Shown: piece after piece, positions 8,621 through 21,407 of the stretch
How positions within the stretch are numbered: position 1 is the first letter of the stretch
How the letters are laid out: each line of letters begins with the position of its first letter
NCBI GenBank assembly: GCA_030066155.1
Contig: JASJCE010000001.1
Span: 1-42,938, forward strand
Reading direction: 5' to 3'
DNA: 42,938 bases
DNA from: Desulfobacterales bacterium
GTDB lineage: Bacteria; Desulfobacterota; Desulfobacteria; Desulfobacterales; JAFDCJ01
Program-made: the position numbers and the translations under genes
The notes under the pieces: generated by a model
Seen by the model: the letters and a program-made list of their open reading frames with translations, nothing else
Told to the model about the DNA's origin: nothing
Databases searched by the model: none

Positions 8621-9202
8621 TCAGTTTCCCACGAACTCGCCATTCTTGAACATCCCCTCTTCTTTCCGTCCGTCGGCATATTCCATGACGCCCTTTCCGG
8701 TTCTGTTGCCGCCTTCGAACTCGCCGGTATACCGGCTGCCGTCGGGATAGGTCATACGGCCCTGACCGGTTCTTTCTCCATCTAAAAATGCGCCGACATA
8801 TTTGCGGCCATCCGGGTACGTCATGGTTCCCTGACCGTGACGCTTACCGCTTTTGAATTCCCCGACATAGTACCGGCCGTCAGGATAGGTCAGACGTCCC
8901 TGTCCGTTTCTTTCGCGATGACGCCATTGACCCTCATAGACGGTGCCATCGGGTTCGGTATAGGTTCCCTCGATGATCTCATTACTTTCCCAGATCCCCA
9001 CGATTTTGCGACCGCCGGGCATTAGCAATATCCCCTCACCGTGTCTGACACCGCCCTTGAACATGCCGGTATAGGAATGTCCGGTTGAAAATACAAGGGT
9101 GCCTTTGCCGTTTTGGCAGTCTCCCGCCGTGCACTCATCCGCAAAGGCGTTGAGCGGAAAGAATATCAGGGCCACCATTGTTAGCGTAAAGAAAGCTTTC
9201 AT
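8621..9202 (-). CDS. Secreted MORN-repeat protein
   Basis: A 193-residue protein with a cleavable signal peptide (MKAFFTLTMVALIFFPLNAFA). About seven MORN repeats of 20-23 residues follow, with the pattern YxGxFxxGxxxGxGxxxYPDG, for example YVGEFKSGKRHGQG and YTGEFEGGNRTGKG. MORN repeats form an elongated beta-sheet and usually mediate contacts with membranes or proteins. I start it at the ATG ending at 9202, which has a strong AGGAGGT site and opens the signal peptide; a longer frame reaching 9280 would overlap the next gene. The channel gene lies 38 bases upstream on the same strand, so the two are probably co-transcribed. The two-cysteine segment CTAGDC just after the signal could form a disulfide. 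Confidence 0.85.
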   Translation of the reverse strand: MKAFFTLTMVALIFFPLNAFADECTAGDCQNGKGTLVFSTGHSYTGMFKGGVRHGEGILLMPGGRKIVGIWESNEIIEGTYTEPDGTVYEGQWRHRERNGQGRLTYPDGRYYVGEFKSGKRHGQGTMTYPDGRKYVGAFLDGERTGQGRMTYPDGSRYTGEFEGGNRTGKGVMEYADGRKEEGMFKNGEFVGN

Positions 9203-9240
9203 AGCATAACTACCTCCTGACCTTTTACCAAGTAATTTCA

Positions 9241-9912
9241 CTATTTCGATCGCCGCGAAACATGCATCCCCACAAGCCATGCAACAATGACCACCAGATA
9301 GATCTGGCCGGTCACCGCTTCAAGGATAACCAGTGAACTGGCTTTATGGGTTAGCGGTGATACATCGCCAAAACCCAGGGTAGTGATGGTCACAAAGCTG
9401 AAGTAAAGATACGGATAAATCCCTTTGGTATGACCCTCAGGAAAAGAAAAAGAATTCGGGTGAATATAATCCATTATAAAGTACAGAAAAGACCACATAA
9501 TTGCCATTAACAAATAAACAACGACCGCGGCATAAATAACCTCCTTAGTGATCTTTTCCTGCATGAAGATAAATTGGACCAGCAAAGCGATGAGAAAACC
9601 GCAAAAAATTGCGCCGAAAGACTCGCCGACCACGAGAAGCTCGATGTCTTCCAACAAATATGCGGACCAGACGCTCAGAAACATCGGAAATGCCAGAAAC
9701 AGCGCAATGTAAACGGCTTTTTTGGTCCGGCTGATGGCATGAATTCCCAGAATAAATATGATCGTCATGAGGATATCCGGGATGATGCCGTAGCGAAACA
9801 GCTCATCCAGAAACGGGCTCCCGATTATCAGGAATAGAATGGCGACCAGTAAAAATATGATCCGGTGGTTAAAAAAAAATTCAGAAAACGGACCTGAAAT
9901 TTTTTTACCCAT
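9241..9912 (-). CDS. Potassium-channel-type membrane protein
   Basis: A 223-residue integral membrane protein with about six hydrophobic segments, then a pore loop and a last helix. The selectivity filter is in TITTLGFGD near residue 190, followed by a long helix (SLVILEAVTGQIYLVVIVAW), which is the Ion_trans_2 pattern. The fourth helix lacks the regular arginine spacing of a voltage sensor, so voltage gating is unlikely from sequence. There is no cytoplasmic RCK domain, so gating is unknown. It should conduct K+ across the inner membrane as a tetramer. The MORN protein gene follows 38 bases downstream. Confidence 0.85.
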   Translation of the reverse strand: MGKKISGPFSEFFFNHRIIFLLVAILFLIIGSPFLDELFRYGIIPDILMTIIFILGIHAISRTKKAVYIALFLAFPMFLSVWSAYLLEDIELLVVGESFGAIFCGFLIALLVQFIFMQEKITKEVIYAAVVVYLLMAIMWSFLYFIMDYIHPNSFSFPEGHTKGIYPYLYFSFVTITTLGFGDVSPLTHKASSLVILEAVTGQIYLVVIVAWLVGMHVSRRSK

Positions 9913-10048
9913 ATTGCCAAGCCCTATCTCTAATTTTCCAGGACGGAGGAAACATTCGGAAGTATCAAATCAGCGGACGGATGGATTATTTAGTACGACT
10001 TATAAAAATTAAATCACGTCTGAGCAGAATTCAATTTTCATTTCAGGT

Positions 10049-10663
10049 TCAGCCGGGTCGGGATTTTCCATCCAGTTTCGCAATCTTGTCTTTTAGCCGA
10101 CCGATAATTTGCTGGGGCGATTCTTTTTTTAACATCGATTTGAACTGCGCACGGTAGTTGCTGACGGCATTGATTCCCAGAACATCCAAGTCATAAACTT
10201 TCCATTTTCCACTGCGCTTCGTCACCCTGAGGGTTAGCGGAACTTTGATCTTTTTCCATGACACCTCAATTTCGACGAGGGCTCGCGACTCATTGATGAT
10301 TTGCTGCCGTAAATAGAAAACCTTTTGGCCGTTGTATCGATCCTGTAATTTGGTCAGGTAGAATTTGCCGAGAAATTCGCTGAACACCCTGACGAAATCA
10401 TCTCGTTGCCTCGCACTGAATCTATACCAGTAGGAAGACAGCACTTTTTGCGAAAAGACTCTGAAATCATACGTCTGCTGCATAATCTCCCAGAGGACTT
10501 TCTGTTGCTCCGCTTTCCGGGACCCATCGGCGTATTGGGGGTCTTCGAGTACCCGGATACCGCTTTCGATATTGTCCCGGACCGCTTCGAGCGGGTCTTT
10601 TGCAAATGAAAGGGCGGGAAGTAAGATCAAAATCGAGATAACTAAAACTGTTCTAAAGTGCAT
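10049..10663 (-). CDS. mlaC: MlaC/Ttg2D-family periplasmic phospholipid-binding protein
   Basis: A 204-residue protein with signal peptide MHFRTVLVISILILLPALSFA and the MlaC (Tol_Tol_Ttg2) fold. Family features include the early segment with DFRVFSQKVLSSYW, the FVRVFSEFLGKFYLTKLQDRY helix, VSWKKIKVPLTLRVTKRSGKWKVYDLDV and the closing ISNYRAQF-like helix (here VSNYRAQFKSML). In the Mla pathway MlaC carries phospholipid between the outer-membrane lipoprotein MlaA and the MlaFEDB transporter. No other mla gene lies nearby, so this is an orphan copy and its partner is unknown. The ribosome site is weak. Confidence 0.85.
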   Translation of the reverse strand: MHFRTVLVISILILLPALSFAKDPLEAVRDNIESGIRVLEDPQYADGSRKAEQQKVLWEIMQQTYDFRVFSQKVLSSYWYRFSARQRDDFVRVFSEFLGKFYLTKLQDRYNGQKVFYLRQQIINESRALVEIEVSWKKIKVPLTLRVTKRSGKWKVYDLDVLGINAVSNYRAQFKSMLKKESPQQIIGRLKDKIAKLDGKSRPG

Positions 10664-11150
10664 GATTCAATCCGAGACAGCCTATTTTTGCGTATGTGGT
10701 AATCGAATGGGATAACATAGGGTTGAATTAGAGAGGTTTCAAGGGGCAACGGCAAAGAATCCTGGTCCAGAGGGCCAAGCCTTGGGCCACCCATAGGGGT
10801 TTAAGACTTAATTACATTAGCCAGCTGTCTTTAGGTTTCGGGTGTCAGGTTTCAGGTTTCAGGAGGGGCAGAGGTTTCGGGTTTCAGTGTTCAGGTGTCA
10901 GAGCACATAATTTACCTATTTATTGAAATCAAATCATGTTTGCGTAAGATTTGAGTATTGATAACTGAGGTGAATTCAGATCGATAGAATACCTCAAATA
11001 TTCAATATTCAATATTCATTTCCGGCTCAGCCGGGTTGGGAATTTGGGAATTTAGGAATTTAGAAGCTAAATTCAGTTTCACCCCAAATAGGACTCATAA
11101 ACTAGAAATCGGTGTTCACTGAAACCTGACACCTGACACCTCCGAACCCA
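10664..11150. repeat. Nested fold-back repeats in a 630-base gene-free gap
   Basis: There is no gene here. The outer left arm (10833-10903) is made of GGTGTCAGGTTTCAGG-like words. The outer right arm (11113-11145) reads GAAACCTGACACCTGACACC, its inverted counterpart about 210 bases away. Inside lies an inverted ATTGAA-vocabulary arm (10980-11020) starting with ATCGATAGAATACC. A tract of GGAATTTGGGAATTTAGG words follows (11036-11066). One repeat family therefore sits inside the loop of another. Confidence 0.7.
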
Positions 11151-11160
11151 ATTAAAAAAA

Positions 11161-11182
11161 GCCGTCTGAGTCTCCAGACGGC
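11161..11182 (-). terminator. Intrinsic terminator of the PFOR gene (bidirectional shape)
   Basis: A perfect 8-base-pair stem, GCCGTCTG and CAGACGGC, has a six-base loop. On the minus strand seven T residues follow the stem, about 110 bases after the PFOR stop. On the plus strand CTTTTTG follows, so it could also stop transcription from the left. Confidence 0.88.
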
Positions 11183-11207
11183 CTTTTTGAAATTTAATGA
11201 AAATTAC

Positions 11208-14899
<3,692 letters not shown>

Positions 14900-15098
14900 T
14901 TACTTTGGCATCAATTGCAATATCTTTTTGTTAAAATCTATACTCGAGAAATGCTATTTAACACGAAAACACAAAAAATCAAATATATGAAAATTGTTGA
15001 ATTTTCGTGTACTCGGTTTTTCGGGCTTCCCAGCGGACAGTCGGGTTCTCCGTTTCAGGTATATTCGGATCGGGTCTGAATGAACGGGCCATTTATAA

Positions 15099-16709
15099 TT
15101 ATGTCAGCAGATTTTCAAAAAAATCGTTGCCTTTATCATCCACAATAATAAAGGCCGGGAAATCTTTGACCGTAATCATGTAAATGGCTTCCATCCCCAG
15201 TTCGGGATACTCGATCAACTCCACCCGGGTAATGCATTCTTTGCCGAGCCGGGCGGCCGGACCACCAATGGATCCCAGATAAAACCCGCCGTATTCTTCG
15301 CAGGAATCGGTCACCACCTTCGACCGATTACCCTTGGCCAGCATAATCATGGATCCGCCGAGTGCCTGAAAGATGGGGACATAGGGATCCATGCGGCCTG
15401 CAGTTGTGGGCCCGAAAGAGCCGGACGGATATCCCGCAGGGGTTTTGGCCGGACCGGCATAGTATATAATGTGGTCTTTGATATAATCCGGCAGCGGCTG
15501 GCCGGCATCCAGGCGTTCTTTCAGTTTGGCATGGGCGATGTCCCGGGCGACGACAATGTTCCCGGTCAGCAACAGCGGCGTCGCAACCGGGTGCTGACTA
15601 AGCTGGCGACGAATCTCATCCATCGGCCGGTTCAAATCCACGGGCACCGCACCCTGACCGGATTGTTCGGCCTGCGGCAGATATTGGGCCGGTTGGGTTT
15701 CCAGCTGTTCCAGGAAGATCCCACCGGGGGTTATCTTGGCTTTGATATTGCGGTCAGCGCTGCAGCTCACACCCAGTCCGATAGGACAGGATGCCCCGTG
15801 CCGGGGCAGTCGGATCACGCGAACGTCCAGACAAAAATATTTGCCCCCGAATTGCGCGCCGATATCCAGATCCCGTGATAGCTGGCGGACCTGTTGCTCA
15901 AGTTCTACGTCACGAAATGCAAAGCCCGCTTCACCGCCCCGGGTCGGCAAGCCGTCTAAATATCTGGCGGTTGCCAGTTTTACGGTCTTTAAATTCAATT
16001 CGGCTGATGTTCCACCGATGACAAAAGCCAAGTGATACGGCGGACAGGCAGCTGTCCCCAGACTTTTCATCTTCTCTCGCATGAAATCGAGCAGCGTTTG
16101 CGGGGTTAAAACGGCTTTCGTCTCCTGATAAAGATAGGTCTTATTGGCCGAGCCGCCGCCCTTGGCCATAAACAGAAAATGGTACTCATTGCCACCGCAG
16201 GCATATAAATCGATCTGAGCCGGGAGGTTGCTGCCGGTATTCTTTTCCTCGAACATGTTCAAGGCCGCATTCTGTGAATACCGCAGGTTGCCGCGTGTGT
16301 AAGCATTGAAAACTCCCTCGGAGAGAGCCGCCTCATCATCCGCATCGGTCCAAACCCTCTGTCCCTTTTTGCCGATAACGATAGCCGTCCCGGTATCCTG
16401 ACACATCGGGAAAAGCCGCTCGGCCGAAATCACAGCGTTTTTAATCAATTCCAGCGCCACATAGCGGTCATTGTCCGATGCTTCCGGATCATCGAAAATG
16501 TCCCGCAGTAATTTCAGGTGAGAGGATCGCAGAAGGTGCGACACATCACTGAATGCCTGCTCGGCTAAAAAGGTCAATCCCTCGGCAGGTATTTTCAAAA
16601 TATCTTGGCCGTCGAAGATGCCTTTGCTAACATAGTCCTCTGAGAGCAGACGGTAGTCCGTGGCGTCGTCTGCCAGGGGAAACATTTCCTGGTATGAAAA
16701 TTCGGCCAT
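15099..16709 (-). CDS. fumA: Fumarate hydratase, class I (iron-sulfur dependent)
   Basis: Reversible hydration of fumarate to L-malate. The 536 residues correspond to the fused alpha plus beta form. The three ligands of the oxygen-labile 4Fe-4S cluster are visible: C103 in PMCQDTGTA, the cysteine in [10 protein letters not shown], and the cysteine in GASCPIGLG. The beta half carries [11 protein letters not shown]. The start has only a weak ribosome site, but the N-terminus [10 protein letters not shown] fits the family. A good promoter lies at 16776-16804. The enzyme serves the C4 branch or TCA-type steps; class I rather than class II fits an anaerobe. Confidence 0.95.
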   Translation of the reverse strand: MAEFSYQEMFPLADDATDYRLLSEDYVSKGIFDGQDILKIPAEGLTFLAEQAFSDVSHLLRSSHLKLLRDIFDDPEASDNDRYVALELIKNAVISAERLFPMCQDTGTAIVIGKKGQRVWTDADDEAALSEGVFNAYTRGNLRYSQNAALNMFEEKNTGSNLPAQIDLYACGGNEYHFLFMAKGGGSANKTYLYQETKAVLTPQTLLDFMREKMKSLGTAACPPYHLAFVIGGTSAELNLKTVKLATARYLDGLPTRGGEAGFAFRDVELEQQVRQLSRDLDIGAQFGGKYFCLDVRVIRLPRHGASCPIGLGVSCSADRNIKAKITPGGIFLEQLETQPAQYLPQAEQSGQGAVPVDLNRPMDEIRRQLSQHPVATPLLLTGNIVVARDIAHAKLKERLDAGQPLPDYIKDHIIYYAGPAKTPAGYPSGSFGPTTAGRMDPYVPIFQALGGSMIMLAKGNRSKVVTDSCEEYGGFYLGSIGGPAARLGKECITRVELIEYPELGMEAIYMITVKDFPAFIIVDDKGNDFFENLLT

Positions 16710-16775
16710 CAGAGTTTAAGAATGAAATATTGTGGGTTTGGTGATAATATCGGACTGTTATCTATGAGAATCGCG

Positions 16776-16804
16776 AGTGTATCAGCCACCCTGCGGAGTG
16801 TCAA
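16776..16804 (-). promoter_or_regulatory. Sigma-70-type promoter for the fumarase gene
   Basis: On the minus strand TTGACA (16804-16799) is followed after exactly 17 bases by TACACT (16781-16776). The likely transcription start is near 16769, giving a leader of about 60 bases before the fumarase ATG. A separate promoter here means fumarase need not depend on the hmc promoter. Confidence 0.7.
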
Positions 16805-16938
16805 GGGAATTTGGTGGGTTGGGCAATGGACTTCAAAATTGACAGTAAGGGTATGAAGTATTGAGAAATTACAGGTTTTGCGTGTCAGCCCGGCCTCTGG
16901 CATGGAAGCGGCCAGTTTGATCGAAAAAGAAACTAACA

Positions 16939-17192
16939 AACGTCCAACATCGAACGTCCAACGTCCAACGTCGAATATTGTATTCTATCAATTTTATGCA
17001 ATTTGTGGCCCCGTTTTGCTCCAGAGAATATACTGTCGAGAATTCGACTCGACTGCCGTTCGATAAGTTCGGAGCCAAACGCGTCGAAGGGAGCTCGTTG
17101 GCGGCTATTAATCGTTCGTTAACTAAAATCGATAAAGCGCAGCGTCAACCACATTGGACGTTCGATGTTCGGCGTTGGACGTTGGACGTTCA
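16939..17192. repeat. Fold-back repeat, GTCCAACATCGAAC vocabulary
   Basis: The left arm (16939-16976) is built from CGTCCAACATCGAACGTCC words and runs into TGTATTCTATCAATTTT (16979-16995). The right arm (17154-17192) is the inverted form, TTGGACGTTCGATGTTCGG. The spacer is about 180 bases. The rest of the gap of about 600 bases between fumarase and hmcF, apart from the fumarase promoter, shows no gene. Confidence 0.7.
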
Positions 17193-17313
17193 ATCTTTTC
17201 ACAATTCAATCTATGCTAAGTTTTATACACGATGTCAGCCCCGCCGAAACCACCGAGAATCGTTTGCAGATCCGACATCAACGGCCTTTGTTAAAAGCGC
17301 ATTCCTGACCCGA

Positions 17314-18711
17314 CTACACCACTTCCGCTTCCTCCGGCGGTTTCAAATGCTCGGGCACTTCAATCATGTTGACCAGCAGCGGTTTCAAAAAGGACCAGCG
17401 GATCCCGATCTTATAGACTTCTTCAAGGTCCCGGATGGCATCCCAGCAGTTGTGGCAGGGGGCAATAACCAGCTTGGCCCCGGTGGCCAGGATCTGATCG
17501 CGTTTGACTTTAAGACCGATATTACGTTGTTCCCGATAGCGTCCGATTCCGTTTAAGCCGCCACCGCCGCCGCAGCAAAAATTGTGCTCCCGATTGGGTG
17601 TCATGGGCCGGAAATCTTCAGCGATGTAACTCATGATCTCAGCCGCAACGTCGGCCAGACCGGCATTGCGGACATAATTGCAGGAATCCTGGTAGGTAAC
17701 CGGCTCTTTGATCTTCTTTTCCGGATCGATTTTTAATTTGCCAGATCTAAGCGCTTCCGCAACCCACTCAACATAGTGAAAGCTTTCAATCGGTGTTTTA
17801 CCGGATTTAAGCCCGGCCCAGTAAGGGCCTTCAATGACCGTGGCACGATAGGCATGGCCACACTCGGTAACCACCATACTTTTGGCTTTTAAGCGGGCCA
17901 TGGCATCATAAACCGATTCAACCTGCATTTTGCAGGCTTCCCAGTCACCGCCGAACATGGCCAGGCTGGTCTCTTCCCAGCCTTCACTGGGAACCGTCCA
18001 GTTTTCACCGGCCACATGAAACAGAATTGCCGCTTCGGCCAGGTCTTCGGGATAGTGCTTGGGCTCACGTGCGTTGACGGTGTACATGATGTCGGCATTT
18101 TCTACATCGACCGGAATGGTCAATCCCGGCCAGTCTTCTTCGTATTCCTCGGCCATCCACTCGCAGGTGTCCACCCAATCTTCGGTGGTGATGTCCATCT
18201 GGGCGCGATAGATACGGTGCATTCCGGAGCCGATTTTCATTTCCCAGGGTACGAATCCCTGACCGAACAGGAGACCGCGCAAATAGCTGAACATAATCCC
18301 GGTATCGATACCAAACGGGCAGTACAGGCCGCAGCGGGTACAGCAGGTGCATTTGGCATAGGCCGTGTCCATGCACATTTGCAGGAATTTATTGTCCACG
18401 TTGCCCTTGCGTTTGTAAATTTGTCCCAGGGTGGATTGAATTTTGTAGGCTGGAACCTGCTTGGGATCTTTGTTGTTGGCAATATAGTAGAAGCAGCTTT
18501 CAGCACATAAGCCGCAGTGGGAGCAGATTTCAAGCCAGGTCTTCAGGCGTGATTTAAAGGTTTTCTGGATTGTACCCCACAGTTTTTTACGATCCACATC
18601 GAGGTGGTTCATTTCTTCGTAATACTGTTTACCGCTTTTATCCGCCAGCAGCGCCTGCAGCTGTTCCTTGGTATCAACCGTTTTGGTATTGCAAAGTTTT
18701 CCTTCCGGCAT
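17314..18711 (-). CDS. hmcF: HmcF: iron-sulfur CCG-domain (HdrD/DsrK-like) subunit of the Hmc complex
   Basis: A 465-residue cytoplasmic subunit expected on the inner face of the Hmc complex. Two ferredoxin-type motifs lie near the N-terminus: [11 protein letters not shown] (C63, C66, C69, C73) and [11 protein letters not shown] (C121, C124, C127, C131). The C-terminal part has the CCG pattern of heterodisulfide reductase Hdr[18 protein letters not shown] and PCHNC. The family also includes DsrK and TmcB. I call HmcF because the six-gene set, the sizes and the 16-haem cytochrome fit Hmc. AAAGGGAC precedes the ATG. It is last in the operon, 232 bases after hmcE with a repeat element between. 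Confidence 0.9.
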   Translation of the reverse strand: MPEGKLCNTKTVDTKEQLQALLADKSGKQYYEEMNHLDVDRKKLWGTIQKTFKSRLKTWLEICSHCGLCAESCFYYIANNKDPKQVPAYKIQSTLGQIYKRKGNVDNKFLQMCMDTAYAKCTCCTRCGLYCPFGIDTGIMFSYLRGLLFGQGFVPWEMKIGSGMHRIYRAQMDITTEDWVDTCEWMAEEYEEDWPGLTIPVDVENADIMYTVNAREPKHYPEDLAEAAILFHVAGENWTVPSEGWEETSLAMFGGDWEACKMQVESVYDAMARLKAKSMVVTECGHAYRATVIEGPYWAGLKSGKTPIESFHYVEWVAEALRSGKLKIDPEKKIKEPVTYQDSCNYVRNAGLADVAAEIMSYIAEDFRPMTPNREHNFCCGGGGGLNGIGRYREQRNIGLKVKRDQILATGAKLVIAPCHNCWDAIRDLEEVYKIGIRWSFLKPLLVNMIEVPEHLKPPEEAEVV

Positions 18712-18730
18712 GGTTATGAGTCCCTTTTTG

Positions 18731-18940
18731 AAATGAATATTGAAGATTGAAAATTGAATATATGTGGTATTCTGTCTATTTCAATCCACTTTCGTAACCA
18801 ATAACAACTCCCTTTCGGGAACAAGATCTTTAATCAACTACAATAATTTTCCCACGACAAGCCTTATCGGCTATTTTTTATTAAAGGCGGAGCGCAGCGA
18901 ACTCCACAAATCTTCAATCTTCAGTCTTCAATCTTCAATT
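18731..18940. repeat. Fold-back repeat inside the hmc operon (between hmcE and hmcF)
   Basis: The left arm (18731-18780) runs AATGAATATTGAAGATTGAA and ends in GGTATTCTGTCTATT. The right arm (18901-18940) on the other strand reads AATTGAAGATTGAAGACTGA and then GATTTGTGG. The two form an imperfect inverted pair around about 120 bases. Past the right arm, reading on the minus strand, AGTTCGCTGCGCTCCGCC resembles 24934-24953. Confidence 0.7.
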
Positions 18941-18943
18941 GAC

Positions 18944-19621
18944 TTACCACGCAATGCCTTTGTTTTTCATGCCACCCCGTTTGATGCCGTAGTCCATTCC
19001 AAGCTGGGCCCTGGATAGAAAGAACAGGACGAAATGAGACAGCTTGGTCAAGGGTATTGCGATCAGAAAAACCTCACCGCAAAGAACGTGGGCAATTATC
19101 CAAAATGAGTAATTCGGGGTGCCGTGAGAAGCGATATAGCCGGTCACAAATGGTGCCACAGCAATCAGCAGCAACAGGTAATCATAGAGAGAGGTGATCA
19201 GCCGTACCTCGGGTAGAGCGATGCGGCGCAGGATCAGGAACATCACGGCCACCATCACCAATATTGTCAGAAAGTCCGCCAGGCCTTCGGGCAGGGTCCA
19301 GAAGCCAAACCCCAGCCTCTCCCGCATCAGTATACTGTGACCCAGCAGAAATATCGGTGTCAACAACAGTCCCACATGCATCAAAAACACCCACAGGGTA
19401 AACCAGGGGTTATTGCGCCAGCTGCGGGTACCATAAGGGAATAGCCAGAAAAGAATGGAACGTACGGCACCTCTCACACCATAGGATGTATTTTCCGAAT
19501 ACGTCACCCGGTCAAGCCGCCAGTCAAGTCCCCTGATATAAAGCACGGTGCGAACGATCAATCCGATAAAAAAGATTCCAAAAGACAGCCAGACCAACGG
19601 ACCGGTTACAAACTCGTACAT
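18944..19621 (-). CDS. hmcE: HmcE: NarI/DsrM-like cytochrome b membrane subunit
   Basis: A 225-residue integral membrane protein of the nitrate-reductase gamma (NarI) type. About five hydrophobic helices are seen, starting with VWLSFGIFFIGLIVRTVLYI. Histidines suited to bind b-type haems lie in LMHVGLLLTPIFLLGHSILM and in SFWIIAHVLCGE and LTKLSHFVLF. It should move electrons through the membrane between the periplasmic HmcA/HmcB side and HmcF. AAGGAG lies 6 bases before the ATG. The length matches what I recall of D. vulgaris HmcE (about 226 residues). DsrM and TmcC are relatives, but the neighbours favour Hmc. Confidence 0.88.
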   Translation of the reverse strand: MYEFVTGPLVWLSFGIFFIGLIVRTVLYIRGLDWRLDRVTYSENTSYGVRGAVRSILFWLFPYGTRSWRNNPWFTLWVFLMHVGLLLTPIFLLGHSILMRERLGFGFWTLPEGLADFLTILVMVAVMFLILRRIALPEVRLITSLYDYLLLLIAVAPFVTGYIASHGTPNYSFWIIAHVLCGEVFLIAIPLTKLSHFVLFFLSRAQLGMDYGIKRGGMKNKGIAW

Positions 19622-19758
19622 GGGTTACTCCTTAAATTCAATAATACCTTGCTTACAAATTAATGGCATAAATAAATATTCAAATTGTGTTTTAGCAATC
19701 GACAAACCTGACTGTGCTACTACTCAGGGTGGATTAATTTAACTTAAAATCGGGTTTC

Positions 19759-19852
19759 AATACTCCAAAAATCCAAATTCTAAAATCTAAAATGTGTTTC
19801 GAATCTGATTTCTTCCTTAAATCCAAAATCCAAAATCTAAAATCCGAAATCC
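19759..19852. repeat. Degenerate tract, AATCCAAAATCTAAAATCC vocabulary
   Basis: Two tracts of AAATCCAAAATCTAAA-like words (19759-19793 and 19818-19852) stand in the same orientation and end one base before the hmcD stop codon. Reading on the other strand gives the GGATTTTGGATTTTGG vocabulary of 5695-5722. Confidence 0.6.
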
Positions 19853-19853
19853 T

Positions 19854-19994
19854 CTATTGTTCTTCATCATCATCCCGTTCCGTCAGAAAACGAAAGAAAA
19901 ATGTGATGCCGATCAATGCCGCAACGATTAAAACATACGTAATCGATTCCGTATGCAACATATATTCTTGAAGGGTGTGAATGGTGTTTTCCAT
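19854..19994 (-). CDS. hmcD: HmcD: small single-helix membrane subunit of the Hmc complex
   Basis: A 46-residue protein. It begins MENTIHTLQEYMLHTESI, has one hydrophobic helix (about residues 17-36, ITYVLIVAALIGITFFFRFL) and ends in the acidic tail RDDDEEQ. CAGGAA lies about 9 bases before the ATG. Size, single helix and position between hmcC and hmcE match the tiny hmcD gene of Desulfovibrio hmc operons (47 residues as I recall). It is below usual gene-calling length limits and flanked by repeat DNA, so it is easily missed. Its role is probably to stabilise or assemble the membrane part. Confidence 0.85.
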   Translation of the reverse strand: MENTIHTLQEYMLHTESITYVLIVAALIGITFFFRFLTERDDDEEQ

Positions 19995-20056
19995 GATTAC
20001 ATTCCTGCATTCAGTAGATATGTATATTTAGATATATTTCCCAGTTCATCATAGAT

Positions 20057-20164
20057 GTTATTCGTTATTTGTTATTGGTTACTAGAGAAAGGATTTCAAT
20101 CCTGTTATCTTTCATGTTTCTTTCGTAAAGTTTTTCCAATAATGAATAACCAATAACGATTAAC
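20057..20164. repeat. Fold-back repeat, GTTATTCGTTATTTG vocabulary
   Basis: The left arm (20057-20082), GTTATTCGTTATTTGTTATT, faces the right arm (20137-20164). On the other strand the right arm reads GTTAATCGTTATTGGTTATT. The spacer is about 54 bases. It lies between hmcC and hmcD. Confidence 0.65.
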
Positions 20165-20234
20165 TTTCGGTTACACCTCTAGATGACGTTCTTTCCCAAA
20201 CTCAACAATTCTGACCTTAATTTGCGATTAATCC

Positions 20235-21407
20235 TCAGTGCTCTTCCGGATAATCCGGATGCGTATACAATATCGGCATGTGCGTCACAATAAACCGAAA
20301 GATCAATAATAGCGCCACTACCAGGAAAGCCGAAATCGCAATTTCCATCCAGTGTGGAAAGTACCGCTCGCTGGCCGGCAGGTGCCAGTTAAATGCGATC
20401 GTGCCGACATTCAACCGGTTGATAACGATGCCCAGCACAGTCCAGGCCGCCGTCCATTTGATGATGTTCAGGTTCTTTTCGCGTACACCGATGGCATAGA
20501 AGAAGCACGGCAGTGCCACAAAACCGATCAGCTCAACCAAATACCAGAGGCCGTATCCGGTACCCAGCAGATGCCAGTGATTACCCTCGGAAATCCCGAT
20601 AACCTTGACGATGAAATAACCGGCCAGAACCAGAGATGCCGCTTTGCCGAATCCCAGGGCAATATCGTTTTTTTCCTTTAGATGCGCTTCATCCATTTTA
20701 TCGGCAAAATATCGATGGGACAGCGTACTTTCGAAAATAACCATAGACAATCCCGCAATGACGGCCGACACAAAGAAATACAGCGGTATGTATGTCGAAT
20801 ACCAGAGCGGATGAAGTTTGGATGGTGCAATTAAAAAGAGTGACCCGAGAGATGACTGATGCAGGGTGGACAGCACCACGCCGAAGATGGTGAGCAGCAG
20901 CGTCAGTTTGATGACAATATTGCGGACTTTTTTAAAGCCCAGCCATTCTAACGGGGCCGGCGAAAACTCCAGAAATAAAACCGTTAGATAAAGGGCTACA
21001 CAAGCCGCTACTTCAAACAGAATGGACGTGGTCCCCTGCTGCATGATAAACGGATATGGCAAACGCCAGGGACGACCGACATCATAGTTCAGTGCCACAA
21101 CAACCATGAGATACCCCAGAAATCCGGTCAGGATAGCCGGTCTGACGGCCGAGTGGTATTTCTTCATTCCGAAAATATAAACCGCAGTGGAGGTAACAAA
21201 TCCGCCGGCTGCCAGGGCAACACCGACCAACAGATCAAAACTGATCCAGATGCCCCAGGGATTGTAATCCGACAGATTGGTAACCGTCCCCAAACCCATG
21301 GTAAAGCGCAGCACCGTAACAAAAAGACCGATTATGATAATAATCCCGGCAACTATATTAAAGGGGGTCAAAAATGACTTGCCGGCAGTCGTTGCATCTT
21401 CAGACAT
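20235..21407 (-). CDS. hmcC: HmcC: NrfD/PsrC-type membrane subunit
   Basis: A 390-residue integral membrane protein with about ten helices of the NrfD (polysulfide reductase membrane subunit) family. Recognisable parts are FNIVAGIIIIIGLFVTVLRF, WGIWISFDLLVGVALAAGG and NYDVGRPWRLP. It should hold the quinone-facing or electron/proton-conducting part of the complex and dock HmcB on the periplasmic side. Its ATG overlaps the hmcB stop by one base (TGATG), and AAGGAGGATT precedes it, so translation is coupled. The size matches HmcC (about 390 residues). Confidence 0.92.
   Translation of the reverse strand: MSEDATTAGKSFLTPFNIVAGIIIIIGLFVTVLRFTMGLGTVTNLSDYNPWGIWISFDLLVGVALAAGGFVTSTAVYIFGMKKYHSAVRPAILTGFLGYLMVVVALNYDVGRPWRLPYPFIMQQGTTSILFEVAACVALYLTVLFLEFSPAPLEWLGFKKVRNIVIKLTLLLTIFGVVLSTLHQSSLGSLFLIAPSKLHPLWYSTYIPLYFFVSAVIAGLSMVIFESTLSHRYFADKMDEAHLKEKNDIALGFGKAASLVLAGYFIVKVIGISEGNHWHLLGTGYGLWYLVELIGFVALPCFFYAIGVREKNLNIIKWTAAWTVLGIVINRLNVGTIAFNWHLPASERYFPHWMEIAISAFLVVALLLIFRFIVTHMPILYTHPDYPEEH

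Noticed and set aside
8416-8785. Three overlapping plus-strand frames of 77-90 codons
   Set aside because: They read through degenerate repeats and into the end of the MORN gene on the other strand; their proteins are only repeat translations.
16869-17556. Several frames across the gap between fumarase and hmcF
   Set aside because: They translate the GTCCAAC repeats or the reverse of hmcF; no family features and no good starts.
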